A stretch of DNA of 64,000 bases, from contig BCHX01000005.1 in assembly GCA_001599755.1 (NCBI GenBank), positions 2,600,409-2,664,408 of the forward strand, in the 5' to 3' direction. This stretch comes from Gliomastix tumulicola. Its lineage: Eukaryota; Ascomycota; Sordariomycetes; Hypocreales; Bionectriaceae. The position numbers and the translations under genes are program-made. Position 1 is the first letter of the stretch. Every line of letters starts with the position of its first letter. This document shows, in pieces, positions 22,019 through 36,099 of the stretch. The notes beneath the pieces were generated by a model. The model did no database searches. It saw nothing but the letters and a program-made list of their open reading frames with translations, and had not been told where the DNA came from.

Positions 22019-22233
22019 TATTATATATAGATTAAGGGACCCTACTAAATTAATAAAATTATAAAATAGAAGATACTAGGCTTAAGAAAGCCTAGTAAAT
22101 CCCTAGGTATAAAAAAAACTTAGAAGGAGAATTAATTAAAGAGAGATAATAATAAATATTATAATATATAATAACTCTACCTTTATAAAGTATATTTATA
22201 ATATAACTTACTCCTATTATAAGACCCTTAATA
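22019..22233 (+). repeat. Element B 3' LTR
   Basis: 215 bp, the same length as the 5' LTR, starting TATTATATATAGATT and ending CCCTTAATA. It also serves as the left boundary of the partial copy that follows. Confidence 0.85.
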
Positions 22234-24156
22234 ATTTTTAATATTATAAAATCTTTTTAATTTTAAATATTTTTTTTTTATAAAGGGATTATTTATTAAT
22301 TTTTTTAAGTTATTTTTATAAAATTCTTTTAAATATTTTATATTAAATATATTATAAATTTAAATTAATATTAATAATTATAATTTATAAGTATTTCTTA
22401 ATAATAAAATTTTAATAATTTAATAAAGATTTATAAATCTTTTTATTAATTTTAGTAATTTCCTCCTTAAATTAAGATATTTAATATTAATTAATATTTA
22501 TTAATTTACCTAGAATTTATTTAATTTTTACTTTTAATTATAATATAATATATTTATTATTTAAGTTTATATTATAAATTATTTTATAAGTTCTTTAAGT
22601 TTTTCTAGAAGTTTTAATTAATTATAAATTATTAAATTCTTATACTTAATATTTAAAGTTAAAGGTTTTTTAAAATTATAATTATATAATATATAAAAAG
22701 AGGTAAATCTTATATTTATATTAAATAAATTATTAAAATAAAACTTAATATAAAATAAATACTATAATTAATTATTTTATATTTTTAAAATAAAAGTTTA
22801 TAAATATTACTTTAAAGTTTAATTTATTTTCTTTATTTATTTATTTATTTATAAATAATAAGTAATACTTAATTACTATTTAATAAATAATAAATAGTAA
22901 AAGGAGCTTTAAAAGTCTTTAATAAATATTTATATTTAATTAAAAATAATTCCTTAAAGTAATTTATATTAGCTAAAAACCCTATAAAATAGTAATATTA
23001 TTAATTAATTTATATTAAACTTCTTTATTATAGGTATAAATACTATATATATCTTTTATTTAAAAGCTTAAAGATTATTATAATAATTTAATACTTATAA
23101 AATTAAATAAATAATATAATAAATATATATTTATTAATAACTAAATAAATAATTAAAAGCTATTTTTAAATTTTATTTAAAAATTTAATAATTAATTAAT
23201 TAAAAAAAAGAGATAATTTTTTTAAATTAAAAGAACTTCTTAATATATTTCTAAAAAAAATTAAAGAGTAAAAATAAAGACTTTAATTACTTTATTTATA
23301 AAATAGTTATATTTTTTATAAAGGGAATTATAATAAATATAATTTAAAGAGGAGATTATATAATTTAAGAATTAATTAATAAAATATAAAGAAAATAATA
23401 AAAAAAATACTATATTATTAAAATTATAAATATAAAAATAAAGAAATTAATATAAATTTCCTTTAAGAGTTTATATATAAAGATATATTATATAATAATA
23501 ATAAATAATAAAATAACTAGGGAAAAATTAATTAATAAATACCTAGGGAGAGGTAAAAGGTCTTATAGAACTTATTAATTTATAATAAGTATAATATAAT
23601 AAATATTTATATATATTATAATATTAAAATTTAATAATTTAATAATATTATTATTATTAAAATTAAAGTTATTATCTTTAATATTAAATATAATAAAGAA
23701 TTATAAAAAAAAGAAAAAAAAAATATAAAAAAAAATTTAATAAAATAAGAAATATAAAATATAAAATAAAATAAAATAAAAAAAAGTTATATAAAGTAAA
23801 GAGAAGTAATAATATAAATAAAGTTTTAAATAAAATTATAAAATTATAAAATTATATAAATAAATAAATAAAAAAACCCTAGAATAAAAAAAAACCTTAA
23901 GTAAGCTTAAATATAAAATATATTAATAAGTAAGGGGTAACTTATTATATATAAGCTAAGAGACTTTATTAAATTAATAAAATTATAAAATAAAAGATAT
24001 TAAGTCTAAAAAAGCTTAATAAATTTCTAAGTATAAAAAAATCTTAAAAGAAGAATTAATTAAAGGGAGATAATAATAAATATTATAATATATAATAACC
24101 CTACCTTTATAAAGTGTATTTATAATATAACTTACTTTTATATAAGACCCTTAATA
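22234..24156 (+). mobile_element. Partial second A/B copy sharing an LTR with element B (third LTR 23943-24156)
   Basis: 23030-24156 repeats 21140-22233: the same order of blocks, including AAAGATTATTATAATAATTT and TACCTAGGGAGAGGTA, ending in a 214-bp LTR (23943-24156). 22234-23030 does not align with the 5' interior of B and is of unclear origin. The arrangement LTR-interior-LTR-partial interior-LTR suggests unequal recombination between elements or a tandem insertion. RIP is heavier here than in the matching part of B. Confidence 0.65.
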
Positions 24157-26207
24157 TTATATCCCCTATTAGTATTACTCCTTATCCCCCCCCTTTAAGC
24201 TTTATTTACTTATACTTTTAACTAGAGTTAAGGTAATAATTATTAGTATTTAAAGTATACTTAAAATACTATTTAAAATACTCTTTATCCCTTATATAAT
24301 AGCCTCTTTTTATCTTTACTAAGACCCCTCTTTATAAGTTCTTTTTATATTATTAAAACTTATTCTTTAATTAACTCTTAGCTTTCCTTTAATTAATATT
24401 TTTATAAGTAAGGTAGAGTTATAATATTAATAGTAATATAACCTATAAATATAAAACTAAATTTATTATTAATAAGCTTATAATAGTAAATAATAATAAG
24501 TTAAAGAAAAATAATATATCTTTTACCTCTAGCTCTATATAAATTAGCTTTAGTATTCTTTTATACTCTTTAATAATTATATTTAGTAAGAACTTTAATT
24601 ATAGTTAAATTTAATATAATAGGAATCTCCCTAGGTTTTAACTCTTTTTTATATTATAACTAGTAAAAGTATTAATTATTACTTATATAAATACTTTTAA
24701 ACTTTACTTTAAACTTAATTAGTATTAGTATATTCTTTAGGTATTTTAAAGACTTTTATATAGTATTATTATAACCTTTTTATTTAATTAATATAATATA
24801 TATTTTCTCTTAACTTTTATTATTCTTAGTAATTAGTATTTATATTACTTTTTATTTTTTAACTAGAAATAACTCTTCTCCTTATAATATAAGCTCTAGG
24901 TTTAGCTTATATTTAATTACTTTTTAATTAAATAGTAAATTAAATATTACTTATTTTACTAAATTTATATTAAAAGTTATATATATATTTTAATATATTT
25001 GAAGTAATTATTAATAATAATAAAAAAATTATTATTATATACTTTATTTAAAGCTAATTAAGCTTTTTATTTAATTAATTTATAGCTATATATTAAAGGG
25101 ATAATTATACTTTAAGTATCTTTAACTTTAAATTATTTTATAAGCTAATAATAATAATTAGCCTCTTTTTCTTACTATTATTATTATTATACTATAGCTA
25201 ATTATATTAAAATAATATCTTTTTATAAATAAGTTAAGAAGTTAATTATTTATCTCTTTAGTAAGGATAATTCCTTATTAATATTAAAAATATACTTAAA
25301 GAGATTTAATTTATAATTATTTAATAATCTATTTAAGCTTATTTTTATAATTAATAAATTCTAATTATTAAGTATTAATTAAATACTTAGGAGCTTCTTT
25401 ACCTAATTTATTTATAAGAAATAAATTATTATTTATAGTATTATTTATACCTCTTAATTTACTTTTTTTATTTTATTATTAATTTATAAATAATAAATTA
25501 TTAAGAGGTTTTATATTATTTTTATTAAGTAATAAAGTTTTATTTAAAAACTATTTACTTAGTTTAAGTCTTTATTAAAAATAATATTAGTAGAGAAACT
25601 ATAGAAATACTACTATATATTTTAAAAGTACTATATATAATATTTAATATTTATTAAAAATATAACTTCTAGCTAAATAAATTTAAAGAGTTTATTTATA
25701 ATAATTATTAAATAATAAGAGTTTTTTATATTAATTATAAATAAATTAACTATAAAGTTTATAAATATATAACTTTAATATTAATTTAAAATTAAAAGAG
25801 AATATAATAAACTTTATTTTACTCTTTAAGAGATCTTTATTTATTAATAATAGTAGTTCTTTATAAGTTTCTTTATTATCTTAAATATCTTATTTTAATA
25901 ATAGTCTTAGAGAAGTAAATAAAATATATTATCTCTACCTAAGTATTTTATTAACTTTAACTTATAAGTATATTAAGTAATTATTATTATTAAAGGTTCC
26001 TAGATAAGTAGCTATAAATAGCCCTAGAATAATAATACCTTATAAATATTTAATAGATAATTTACTATTTATTAATTATACTTTATAGCTAGTAGAAAGA
26101 TATATTAGTTTTTATATATTAGTTTTTATTTCTTTATAAAGAAGCTATTATATAGTAAAATTAAATCTTATAGTAATTATAAGAATTATACTAAATTATA
26201 GTATTAA
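24157..26207 (-). other. RIPed repeat of unknown class
   Basis: About 2 kb. C clearly exceeds G on the + strand in many places (for example the ATCCCCCCCC run near 24185), unlike the neighbouring plus-strand elements, so coding was probably on the minus strand. No LTR, TIR or domain relic is recognised. It is bounded by the last A/B LTR on the left and by the Z-family LTR at 26208 on the right. Confidence 0.4.
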
Positions 26208-26411
26208 TATCATAGGGATAATAAATAGGGTTAAAATACTAATATATAAAGGTCTTAAATTTCCCTCTTTAAGTTTAAGTCTAGTTTAACTATAATAATA
26301 AAGCTATAGGTTATAAGACCTAATATTATAAGGTTATAGGTTATAAGACTAGAGACCCTAGAGCTTAGTCTAGGTTAAGTTTAAGCTAGGTTTTAGTTAT
26401 AATCTATAATA
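26208..26411 (-). repeat. Z-family LTR, diverged subfamily
   Basis: 204 bp, starting TATCATAGGGATAATA and ending TATAATA on the + strand. It contains a partial internal duplication around GGTTATAAGAC (26310-26350) that is absent from the other Z LTRs. Confidence 0.6.
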
Positions 26412-29400
26412 ATTAACTAGGGGTTTATATTCTTAGAATTTAATATTTAGTAAAATAATTATAGTAGTAGCTTAATTTATTTATTATATACTTTTATTTT
26501 ATATTTTATAAAAGGTAATAAATACTAGGGATAATATTTACTTAATATAGTTCTTTATTTTAATTATTTTTTACTTTTATTTTAAAAGAGTATTTAATTA
26601 TATTATTAGTACTTTAAAATAATACTATAAGTAATATAAGAAAAGTAATAAGTACTTTACTTATTTTACTTATTATTTAAAGATTAATTAAAGTTATATA
26701 AAGTACTTTAAGTTTTTATAATTTATTAAAATTATAAAAAATATAAAAATACTTTATAGTTTAATTTTTTATATTTTTATATAAATTATTTTTATTAGTA
26801 ACTTTTTATTATAAATTATATAATTTTTTTATATTAAAGTAAATTTTATTAAATAATAAGTTATTAAATATAATACTTTATTAACTTATTATAAGAGATA
26901 CCCTTTAAAAACTATTTTAAGGTAATTTATTTTTAAAATTATCTCTTAATTTAAATTCTATTAAGTAAAAACTAACTTTAAGATAAAGAATTCTTTTAGT
27001 CTTTTAAAGGCTTAATACTTTTATAATAATTACTAAAAGGGTATATTTTTTCTTATAAAATTAATTAAAAGTTTTATAATTTTAAAGAAGTTAAAAATAA
27101 AGTCTTAATAAAAATTTATAAAGTTAAAAAAATTATAAACCTCTTTAACTTTTATAAATAATTTTTACTTTTAAATAATTATAATTTTCTCTAAATTAAA
27201 GTATATTTTTTTATTTACCTTTATAATATAATTTAAATAATAAATTATTTTTATTATAAGGTTATACTTTTTTATATTTAAACCTAATTTAAACTTTTAT
27301 AATTAATTTAATATTATTTATATTTTTTATATATAATCTCTCCTTAAGCTTATAATATAAATAAGAATATTATTTAAGTATATTATTATAAAGTTTCTTA
27401 GTATATTATTTAAAGCTTTATTAATATACCTTTAGAAAATTATTAACGCTTTTACTAATTTAAAGAGGTATATTAGCTATTTAAGTAAATTAAAATATAT
27501 ATAAAATATAGTAAAATATTTCTACTTTTCTATAATATAAATATAGTAAAAGATTATATAAATATTTAGCTTAATAAGTTACTTTACTTTAAATAAAAAT
27601 TATAATATTTTCTTTATTAAAGGAATTAAATAATAATTTTATTTTATAATTTTATTTAATATTTAATAATTTATATAAAAATAAAGGCTATTACTTAGCT
27701 TTTTAATTAATAAGACTAAAGCTATAATTAAAGAGAAGTTTATATATATTTCTTCTTTATTTTTAAGTTTTATAACTTATTTATATAACTTTAATAAATA
27801 ATTATATAATATATTATATAAAGAACTCTATAGTAAAAGTAATATATTTCTTAATTTATTTTTTTAAAATTAAATATTATAATTATATATTCCTTTATAA
27901 AGGAGTAATATAATAGTTTTCTCTTTATTAAAGAGATTAGTAAAATCTTATAGTTTTTTTAATAATTAAGTTATATTACTTTAATTTATATTTAATTTAT
28001 CTTTAATTTATAACTTAATAAGAATTATAACCTAGATAATTTATATAATTTTATAAAAACTAATAATAATAAACTTATTTTAATATAACTTCTTTTACCT
28101 TTATTATATTAATATAATAGTAAATATTAAATTAAAGACTTCCTTATAGTCTTTTAATCTAGCTTTTTTTAATTAACTTTTTATTATTAAATTATTTATT
28201 ACTTTAATAATAAAGCTTTACTTAATTAAATTTAAAAAGATTTATTTATACTATAATTAAGATAGCCCTAGAATAATATCTTAAAATAGCCTTAGTACTA
28301 TATAGAATATAAATATATTACTTTAATTATTAATATTTATAGTAATTTATATTAAATAAATAATTAAGAAATTTTATTTTAATTCTTTAATTATTTTAAG
28401 TACTTATAATTTTAATAATTAAATTAATTAAAGGTATAATTAAATTATTATTTTTTTATAAATAATTTTATATATATAATAATTTATATTTATTAATATA
28501 TTAATAAAATAAATAAAATTAAAAAATATTAAAATTTAGAAAAATAATATATTTATTTATTTCTTTATTTTTATAAATTTTACTTTTTTTTTATATTAAT
28601 TTTAATTAACTTTAATATATATATATTATTCCCCCTTTAATTAAAATTTATATTAAAAGGTTTATATTTTTTTACTTTTTTTTATTTAGGTTATTATTTA
28701 ATTAATTATAGTTTATAAGTAAGGTAAATTTTACTTAAATAAAGTATTATATAAAATTAAAGTAATAAGTTTTTATTTAATATTTAATTAACTTATAATA
28801 AAGGTAAACTTTTAATATTTATTTCTTTAATATAACTTTATTATTAACTTAGCTTATAGAATTCCTAGAGCTACTTTAAGTTTATATAATATTATATTTA
28901 AAAAGGCTTTTTTTTTTTTTTAATTAAAATATTTACCTTTAATATTTAAATATCCCCTTTTATATTTTAAGGTAAAATAAGCTTTAAGAATAAAGTAAAT
29001 ATATATTATAATAATACTTTATTTTTTAGGTAAATAGATTTTATATTTATAGTAATATTTTATAGTAATATAATAACTACTTAATAATTATCTTATAAAA
29101 CCTTATAATTAATTATATACTTTTATATTCTTATTTTAAGTATATATTATAAGTAATTAATTTTAATTAATTATTATTATTTATACTTTTTAGTAAAGAT
29201 TAGCTTATTTTTAAAATATATATAAAATATAAAGAAGACTTTAATAATCTCTTATATTAAGTATATAAATTTAATTTAAATAATTTAATAATAAAGGTCT
29301 TTATAAGTTAATTTTAAATATTTAAAGAAGTTTATAAAGAGCTTATTAATATAAAAGTTATTAAGCTTAAAATAAAAAATAATTTTCTTTTAAATATTAA

Positions 29401-32400
29401 TTATTAAATAACCTTATAAAAATATTTATTAATTATTATTATTATTAATAAACTCTTAATTTATATTTAGTTTATACTTTATTATTATAAATTAAGTATA
29501 AAATATTTCCTTTAAGTTATTATAAAAGTTTTTTAATAAAAATAACTTATAATAAATTAATTCTAAGGCTAGATTTTAAGTAGCTTTTATTAATTAAGGA
29601 AGTATTTATTAATTAAATTAAAGTAATACTTAATTTAATATTTTATTAATTATTATTTTAGTTATTAGTAATAGTAGTTATATTTACCTTAAGAATAAGC
29701 TTAAAAGGGTTTAGTTTTTATATAACTTAAGCTAAGACTCTCTTAATATTAGTAAGAGGTTTAAAGATATATATAACTACTAAGAGATTCTTAAATATAT
29801 ATAAATAAAATAAGTTTAATTTATTTTATATTATAATTAATTTATTAATTACTTTTATTAACTTAATATATCTTTTATAGAATATAAAGATAATATATAT
29901 ATATAGTTTAATAATTTAAATATTATTATTATATATTTTAATTTTAATTTCTTTAATTAATTAAAAGTTTTTAAAGTCTTTATAAGCTTTATTTATAATA
30001 TTAAAAATAGTAACTTTAAAGAGAGTTATAATATAAATTTATTTTTAATTATTAAATTTTTTATTTATTTAATAAAAATAAAATATATATTTAAATATTA
30101 ATTATAAATAAATATAAATAAACTTTAATTTTCTTTTTTATTATTAAGAGATTAATAAGATAATTTTAAGTTATAAATTATAATAATATATTTATATAAC
30201 TTAAATTAAATAATTTAAATTAACCTTTATAAAACTTAAAGTAATTTTAAGAATATATATTTTTATTTAAAACTTTTATAATTATTTTAAAGGTTAAAGT
30301 AATTTAAGTTATAAGTATACTAATAATATTATTAATAAACTTAGTTAATATATACTAAATATAGCTAAAGAGCTCTTAGAGAATATTTTTTATTATAATT
30401 ATTTACTTCTTAGCTAAGGTTTCCTTTTTTTAATTTTATTTAAAGAATATAATCTTAATATTAATATTATTAAAGTTTAAATAAATTATAAGTAATATAA
30501 TTTATATAATTTTAATTATATAATTAATAGCCTTAGAGGTTATTTAAAGCTTAAAAAACTTAATTTATAATAAATCTCTATTATTATTAAAATTTAAAGT
30601 AATTTTAGTAATATTTTATATAGTATAGTCTTAGGGTTAGTCTATAGTATTATAATATTAACTTTAGTCTTTTAGAGATAATTATATTTTTTTACTATAA
30701 TACTATTTAAATTATATAAAAGGTGTTAAAGGTAATATAAAAAATAATAAATTAAAGTGAAGGTATATAGTTTAAGGATATAGGGATAAATAAATTAATA
30801 TAATTATAATTTTATTACTTAATAGAAAATAAAAATAAAGTAAAATTAAAATAAGAATATTATAATAGTAATATAAAAATATAATAATTTTACTATTTTA
30901 TTAATTAATTTAATCTTTATTATACTTTTTATTTATTTCTTATATTTTAAACTATACTTAGTTTACTTAACTAAATATTATATTTAATTATATAACACTT
31001 ATCTTATATTTAGTAAATTAATCTTAAATAACTATTATTTATAATTATCTCTCTTTATTTATAATAAGAAAGTTATATTTAATTTAAATTAATTAATAAA
31101 ATTTATTTTAATAAATATAAATTTAAACTATAAAATAAAAATTATTAAGTAAACCCTTTAATATAAGGGTAATTTAAGTTTATAAGTTTATAAGTTTATA
31201 ATTTTATTACTTATAAGACTTAAAAGGGGCTAACTCTTTATTATTTAAAATTTTAGTATTATTTTAAGGCTTTATAGCTATTATAAAAATATAAGTAAAT
31301 ATAGTCTTTAACTTTAAATTAAAATCCTTTATATTTTTAGTTAAAATATTACTTATATTTTATAATTATAAAATTTATAGTAATTTAAACCTTATATTTA
31401 TAAAGATTTTATATTTCTTTAATAAGTATATAATATTTATAATATATATATTATTAAATTATAATTATATTACTATTAAGGCTATTAGTTAATATATTTA
31501 AGTTTATAATTATATAATATTATAATATAACTTCTATAATTTAATATATATTTCTAGCTTAACTATTACTAGTAAAATACTTTACTATTATAAAGATAAA
31601 ATATATATTAAGCTAGTTATATAAATTAATTTAAAACTTTTTAGTTAAATAATAATTATAATTATTAATTAAAATAAAGAGTAGCTCTTAATTTATTAAA
31701 AGATAAAAATATAAAACCTATTTAGGTTAATATTAAACTAAGTATATAAAGTATTTTAATATTAATACCCTCTTTTTAAATACTTTATAAGTTATTATAA
31801 GTAAATAATTATATAAGTTAAACTCTTTTAAGTATTATAAATTATTAATTACTAAAATCTCTAGAAGATTAATAATAAAATTTAATAATTATATTTTATA
31901 TAATATTTAAAGAAAATTAATAAAGTTAAAGTTTTTTATAGTTATTAATAAATATATTTTAATACTTAATAAAAATAATAAATAATATATTTATTTATTA
32001 CTTATAATTTACTTAAGAATATAAATATATTAAACTTATATTTAGTTTTTTTATATTTAAAATATTAGGTTTTACTATAAATAAACTTTAAAATATTTTA
32101 AATAAAGGTTTTAAATATATATAGTTATTTAATTTAATTTTATATTATATTATATAAAATAATATATTTTAATTTAAATAATATACTTAAATATAATATA
32201 ATGTTTTTAGTAAAGATTATATTTAATTAAATTAAAGACCTTTTAGTTTATTAGTAAATAAAATTTATATTATATAAATTTTAAGATTTATAATACTAAA
32301 TAAATAATTTAAGTTTATAAGTTCCTTTCTTAAGGATATAAAGGAGAATATAAGTTTTAATTAAATTTTTTATTTTTATATTAATATAAAGTAAAAGAAA

Positions 32401-32422
32401 ATTTCCTTAACTTTAAAGCTAG
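26208..32422 (-). mobile_element. Z-family LTR retrotransposon, minus strand, 5' part missing
   Basis: The 3' LTR is at 26208-26411; its first half aligns with the reverse complement of the Z LTR (CATAGGGATAATA...ATATATAAAGGTCTTAA), its second half is a diverged subfamily. The interior at 30540-31100, reverse-complemented, aligns closely with Z at about 47020-47580, including a TATCTCTAAAAGACTAA block (Z: TATCCCTAAAAGACTAA). This confirms family and orientation. The distance from that block to the LTR is about 2.5 kb longer than in Z, so extra DNA is inserted. The 5' end is lost at the X insertion site (32423). Confidence 0.65.
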
Positions 32423-32427
32423 TAGTA

Positions 32428-32842
32428 TATTACAACCTAACACTTAGTCATGCTTAGAATAGCTATACTACTATATACACCTCACTTTTCTCACTAATTA
32501 TTAAGGATTACTTATATTAAATTATAACTAGTAGTAATCCTACTATAGTAATCCCTAAATCACTATTTATATAACCTTATAGCCCACCATCACCACAAGC
32601 TATACCTTATATATATACTATAGTTATTATATAATTAGTATATAAATAATCTTAGCTATTAATAAAATTATTTACTATAATATTTACTTTACTTATTTAT
32701 TTAATATTTAAGTTTTACACTTAAACTATAACTACACTATTTAATATAAATACTCTACTAATTCTATAAATAAGCCCTATTTATTTAGAACTCTACTCTT
32801 TTTTTTAACTACCCTATAGCTACTAAAAGCCTAATTATTATA
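32428..32842 (+). repeat. Element X 5' LTR
   Basis: 415 bp, starting TATTACAACCTAACACTTAG (from TGTTACAA) and ending TAATTATTATA. The reverse copy at 50113 keeps TGTGACGAACAGG at this end, showing the native terminus. Confidence 0.9.
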
Positions 32843-32865
32843 TATTAATAGCTCTTATTTAGAAC
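32843..32865 (+). other. Primer-binding-site region of element X
   Basis: TATTAATAGCTCTTATTT directly follows the LTR. The same bases follow the LTRs of the X copy at 6440 and of element Y at 57788, while sequences further in differ. Conservation across two LTR families at this position fits a tRNA primer-binding site. G-to-A change hides which tRNA. Confidence 0.55.
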
Positions 32866-33769
32866 TAGTACTATATTTACACACTAAGTAATATTTAATA
32901 CTATAGTTACTAATTAGCTAGCTATATTAAACTCTTAGGTAATTAACTTAATTTAAATTAAAACTACTAATATTAAACTTACTTAATAACTTACTAAGGC
33001 TTAAGCTCTTATAACTTAGTATTAATAATAAAATACTAGTAAAATACTTAAACTAAAGAACTTTAAGAAGTTTAATAATACACTAAGTAAGCTCTAGGGG
33101 TTTTTAACCTAGCTATAAGCCTTATATAGTTTTTACCCTAATTACCTAGGATAATATAAAGCTAGAGTTATATATATAGGAGGCTGCCTTATAGGCACCA
33201 CCCTTACTTAGTTTAAACCTAAGATATATAACTACCTTAATAAGGAAAGAGTTAATAGGGATAATAAAACTAATAATATCTTTAATAACTATATTAAATT
33301 TAAGAAAGCTATTAAGGTAGCCTTTAATATAATAAATAAGGTTTATTAAGTTAAATAAAAACTTATATACCTTTAATAAACTAGATTAACTAGTAACTAT
33401 ATTACTAAAATCTAATAACTTATATTATATATTAACTAGAATAATAAACCACTTATAATAGTTATATATAATAGCCTTAAAGAAGAAGTTAAAGATAAAC
33501 TATATAAACTAGAGAGACCTAATAAGTTCTTTAAGTATATAGTAATAGTAGTTTAAATTAATAACTAACTATATTAATAATATTTAAAATATAAATAATA
33601 TAATAGCTTATACTATATCCTTAATTAAGGTAAGAAATAATAAAATAGTAGAAGTTTATAGCACTATAACCTTAATAGTATTATATATAGTAACTAAGGT
33701 TATATAGGACCTATAGAGCTTAATAGTATTAAATATAAAAAGCCTAAATAAAATAAGAAGAATATTACT

Positions 33770-33811
33770 TATTATAATTATAGTAAGAAAAGGCACTACT
33801 AATAAGAATAC
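33770..33811 (+). pseudogene. Gag zinc-knuckle relic of element X
   Basis: Fourteen codons with the spacing CX2CX4HX4C: the three Cys positions now read TAT/TAT/TAC (Tyr) and His is intact (CAC). TGT/TGC to TAT/TAC is the expected G-to-A change on the coding strand. Two stop codons now fall between His and the last Cys. The spacing places the end of gag about 0.93 kb from the 5' LTR. Confidence 0.75.
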
Positions 33812-36099
33812 CACTCACTGAAAAAAGATAATAGCTAAACCTAAGAAGCTAGTATAATAGAGAAAGTAAGAGAAGTAGAAATTATTAAGAAGTTTAAATA
33901 CTTAAAAGGACGCCTTATAAAGGACTATTTAAGATACACCTAGATAATTAACTATAGCACTTTATATAAAACCTATATAGAAACCATAGTAGCTAAGAAT
34001 ACCCCTAAATATAACTCACTCTTATAAATTAAGTACTTTAAAAATAACTATACTACTTATAAAAATACTAAGAAAATTAATAAATAGTACTTATAAGAAA
34101 TTAGTATATATAAGAATATAGTAATAAATTTCTCTAAGACTTTAAGTATAATAAAGAATATATTACTACTTCTAGAGAAGAAGAAAATAAAGAGCTAGTA
34201 TAAGGAATATACTTTAATAATAATTTAAATAAGTAATATAATCTTATACTAATAGAGTGAGATAAAGTTATTATAATTTAAGCTATTAAACTAGCTTAAA
34301 TAATTAAAGAAGAATCTATCTCTTAAGGAAAGTTTAAAGATTATAAAACTATTAACTTAACCTAAAAAGACTATAATAATCTTATATAAATCTCTTATTA
34401 TAATAACACCTATAAGGACTATATAAAAGATAAAGTAAAGAATAAAGCCTACCCCACGTAAGGAGAATAAATATACCTAAACCTATACTAGTAAAACTAA
34501 GTATAAGGGTTTAAGGTATATAACTAGCTAATAAAGTACACTATATAACTTAGGTTTATAGGAGGATACTAGGAGGACTAAATATTAATAAACTATAATA
34601 ACTATAACTATAAAGTCTATAATAGTAATAAAATCTATTAATAGTATCTCTAGAAGGATACTAAGTATATTAAAGAAGAAAAAAGGAAAGTATAAATATA
34701 AGCTAGTAAATTCCTCTAATTATTAATCCTATATAAGATATACCTATAATATACTCTATAAAGTAGAACCTAAGCCTAGCTTAAAGAAATAATTTATAAT
34801 AAATTTAATAAAGAAACTTAAAAGATAGACTTAAGATAATAATAAAAAATTAATATAATATAATAAACTTATATTAATAAATATTAATATAATAAGAGAG
34901 AATAAAAATATAAGGTATACTTTATTACTAATAATAATAAATTATAAACTATAAAATAGCTTTACTAGGGACTTTATACTTATAAAGCCTGCCACCCTAG
35001 GACTAATATTAAAGAAATTAAAGAATAAGCTTAATAGCTTAAACTTAATAGCTTTAACTATAATACTAAAAAGAGAATACCCTAATAATAATAATAATAC
35101 TATAAAATTAAAGCTAAATATTATAGAATACTAAGGGTATACTAATAAAGGAATATTATTAATAAGATACCTATATAAATAATATAACTTATCTAGGATA
35201 TACTAATAAATAGAGTATCTAATTAGGAAGACCTAAGGAATCTATATAGAATAAAGGTCACTATATAGGCACTAATAGGAAAGCTAACCTTAAAAGTCTA
35301 AATATAGAGATATTACTTAAATATACTAGTAAATAGTAGAGTAATAAATAACTATATTACTATAGTAGTAGTAAACTAATACTACCTATTATAGAGTATA
35401 AAGTTAAAACTATACTTACTTTTAAATATTAAAGAATAACTAGTAGCTTATAATAATAGAATAGTTAATAGGGAAACTAATTAAGTTACTATTAATATCT
35501 TAGAAGAGAGTATTAATATAACCTTTAATATTATACTAATTAAAAGCTATAATATAGTACTAAGGTTTCTATAGTTATAGAGTATTAACCCTAATATTAA
35601 CTAGGAGTAAGGTTAACTATAATAGTGGAATACTATAAGCTTACTTAATAATAAAGAACTAAAAGAAACTAGATTTAAACTTAAAATAAGTTAACTAGGG
35701 AAAATTAATTATTAAGAAAAATAGGTAATTTAATATATACTCTAGTAATATATAAAGAAAAAGAATAACCTAGTAATAGCCTTAATAGTATTATAACCTA
35801 GAAGAAAAATAAAATAATAAGTCCTAGGGAAACTATACTTCTATATAAAAGAAGTATATCTACTATAAATTAATATAAATAAAAAAGACCCTTAGGAATA
35901 GTCTAAAGACTAACTTAGGAATATCTTACTTAAGTATAAAGTCTATAAATACCTATTTAAAGATTAACTATTAATAAGTTTATCTAAATATATAAAAATA
36001 AACTATATTATAGAACTTATTAATAAAATAAACCCTATATTCTATAAGATTTATATCTTTATACTAGAAGAAATAGAAATACTAGATAAATACCTTAAT

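Larger units (their letters stand above)
11719..22233 (+). mobile_element. Element B: chromodomain-type LTR retrotransposon with nested insertion
   Basis: Both LTRs are 215 bp and in direct orientation (11719-11933 and 22019-22233). The interior is 10.1 kb, or about 7.2 kb without the nested TIR insertion at 13688-16611. The order of domain relics is reverse transcriptase (about 12.9-13.6 kb, YLNN at 13388-13399), integrase (about 17.9-18.5 kb) and a chromodomain-like segment (about 18.78-18.9 kb), which is Ty3/gypsy order. A further 2.9 kb before the 3' LTR has no recognised content. A purine tract lies at 22004-22015. The left LTR cuts the zinc-knuckle gene and is the least RIPed copy of this family. 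The expected duplication of ATAAC (11714-11718) is not found after 22233, so the right flank may be rearranged. Confidence 0.75.

Noticed and set aside
26208..32422. Protein-coding genes in C-rich strand of the minus-strand Z copy
   Set aside because: No frame stays open for long; the region aligns with the RIPed Z interior.
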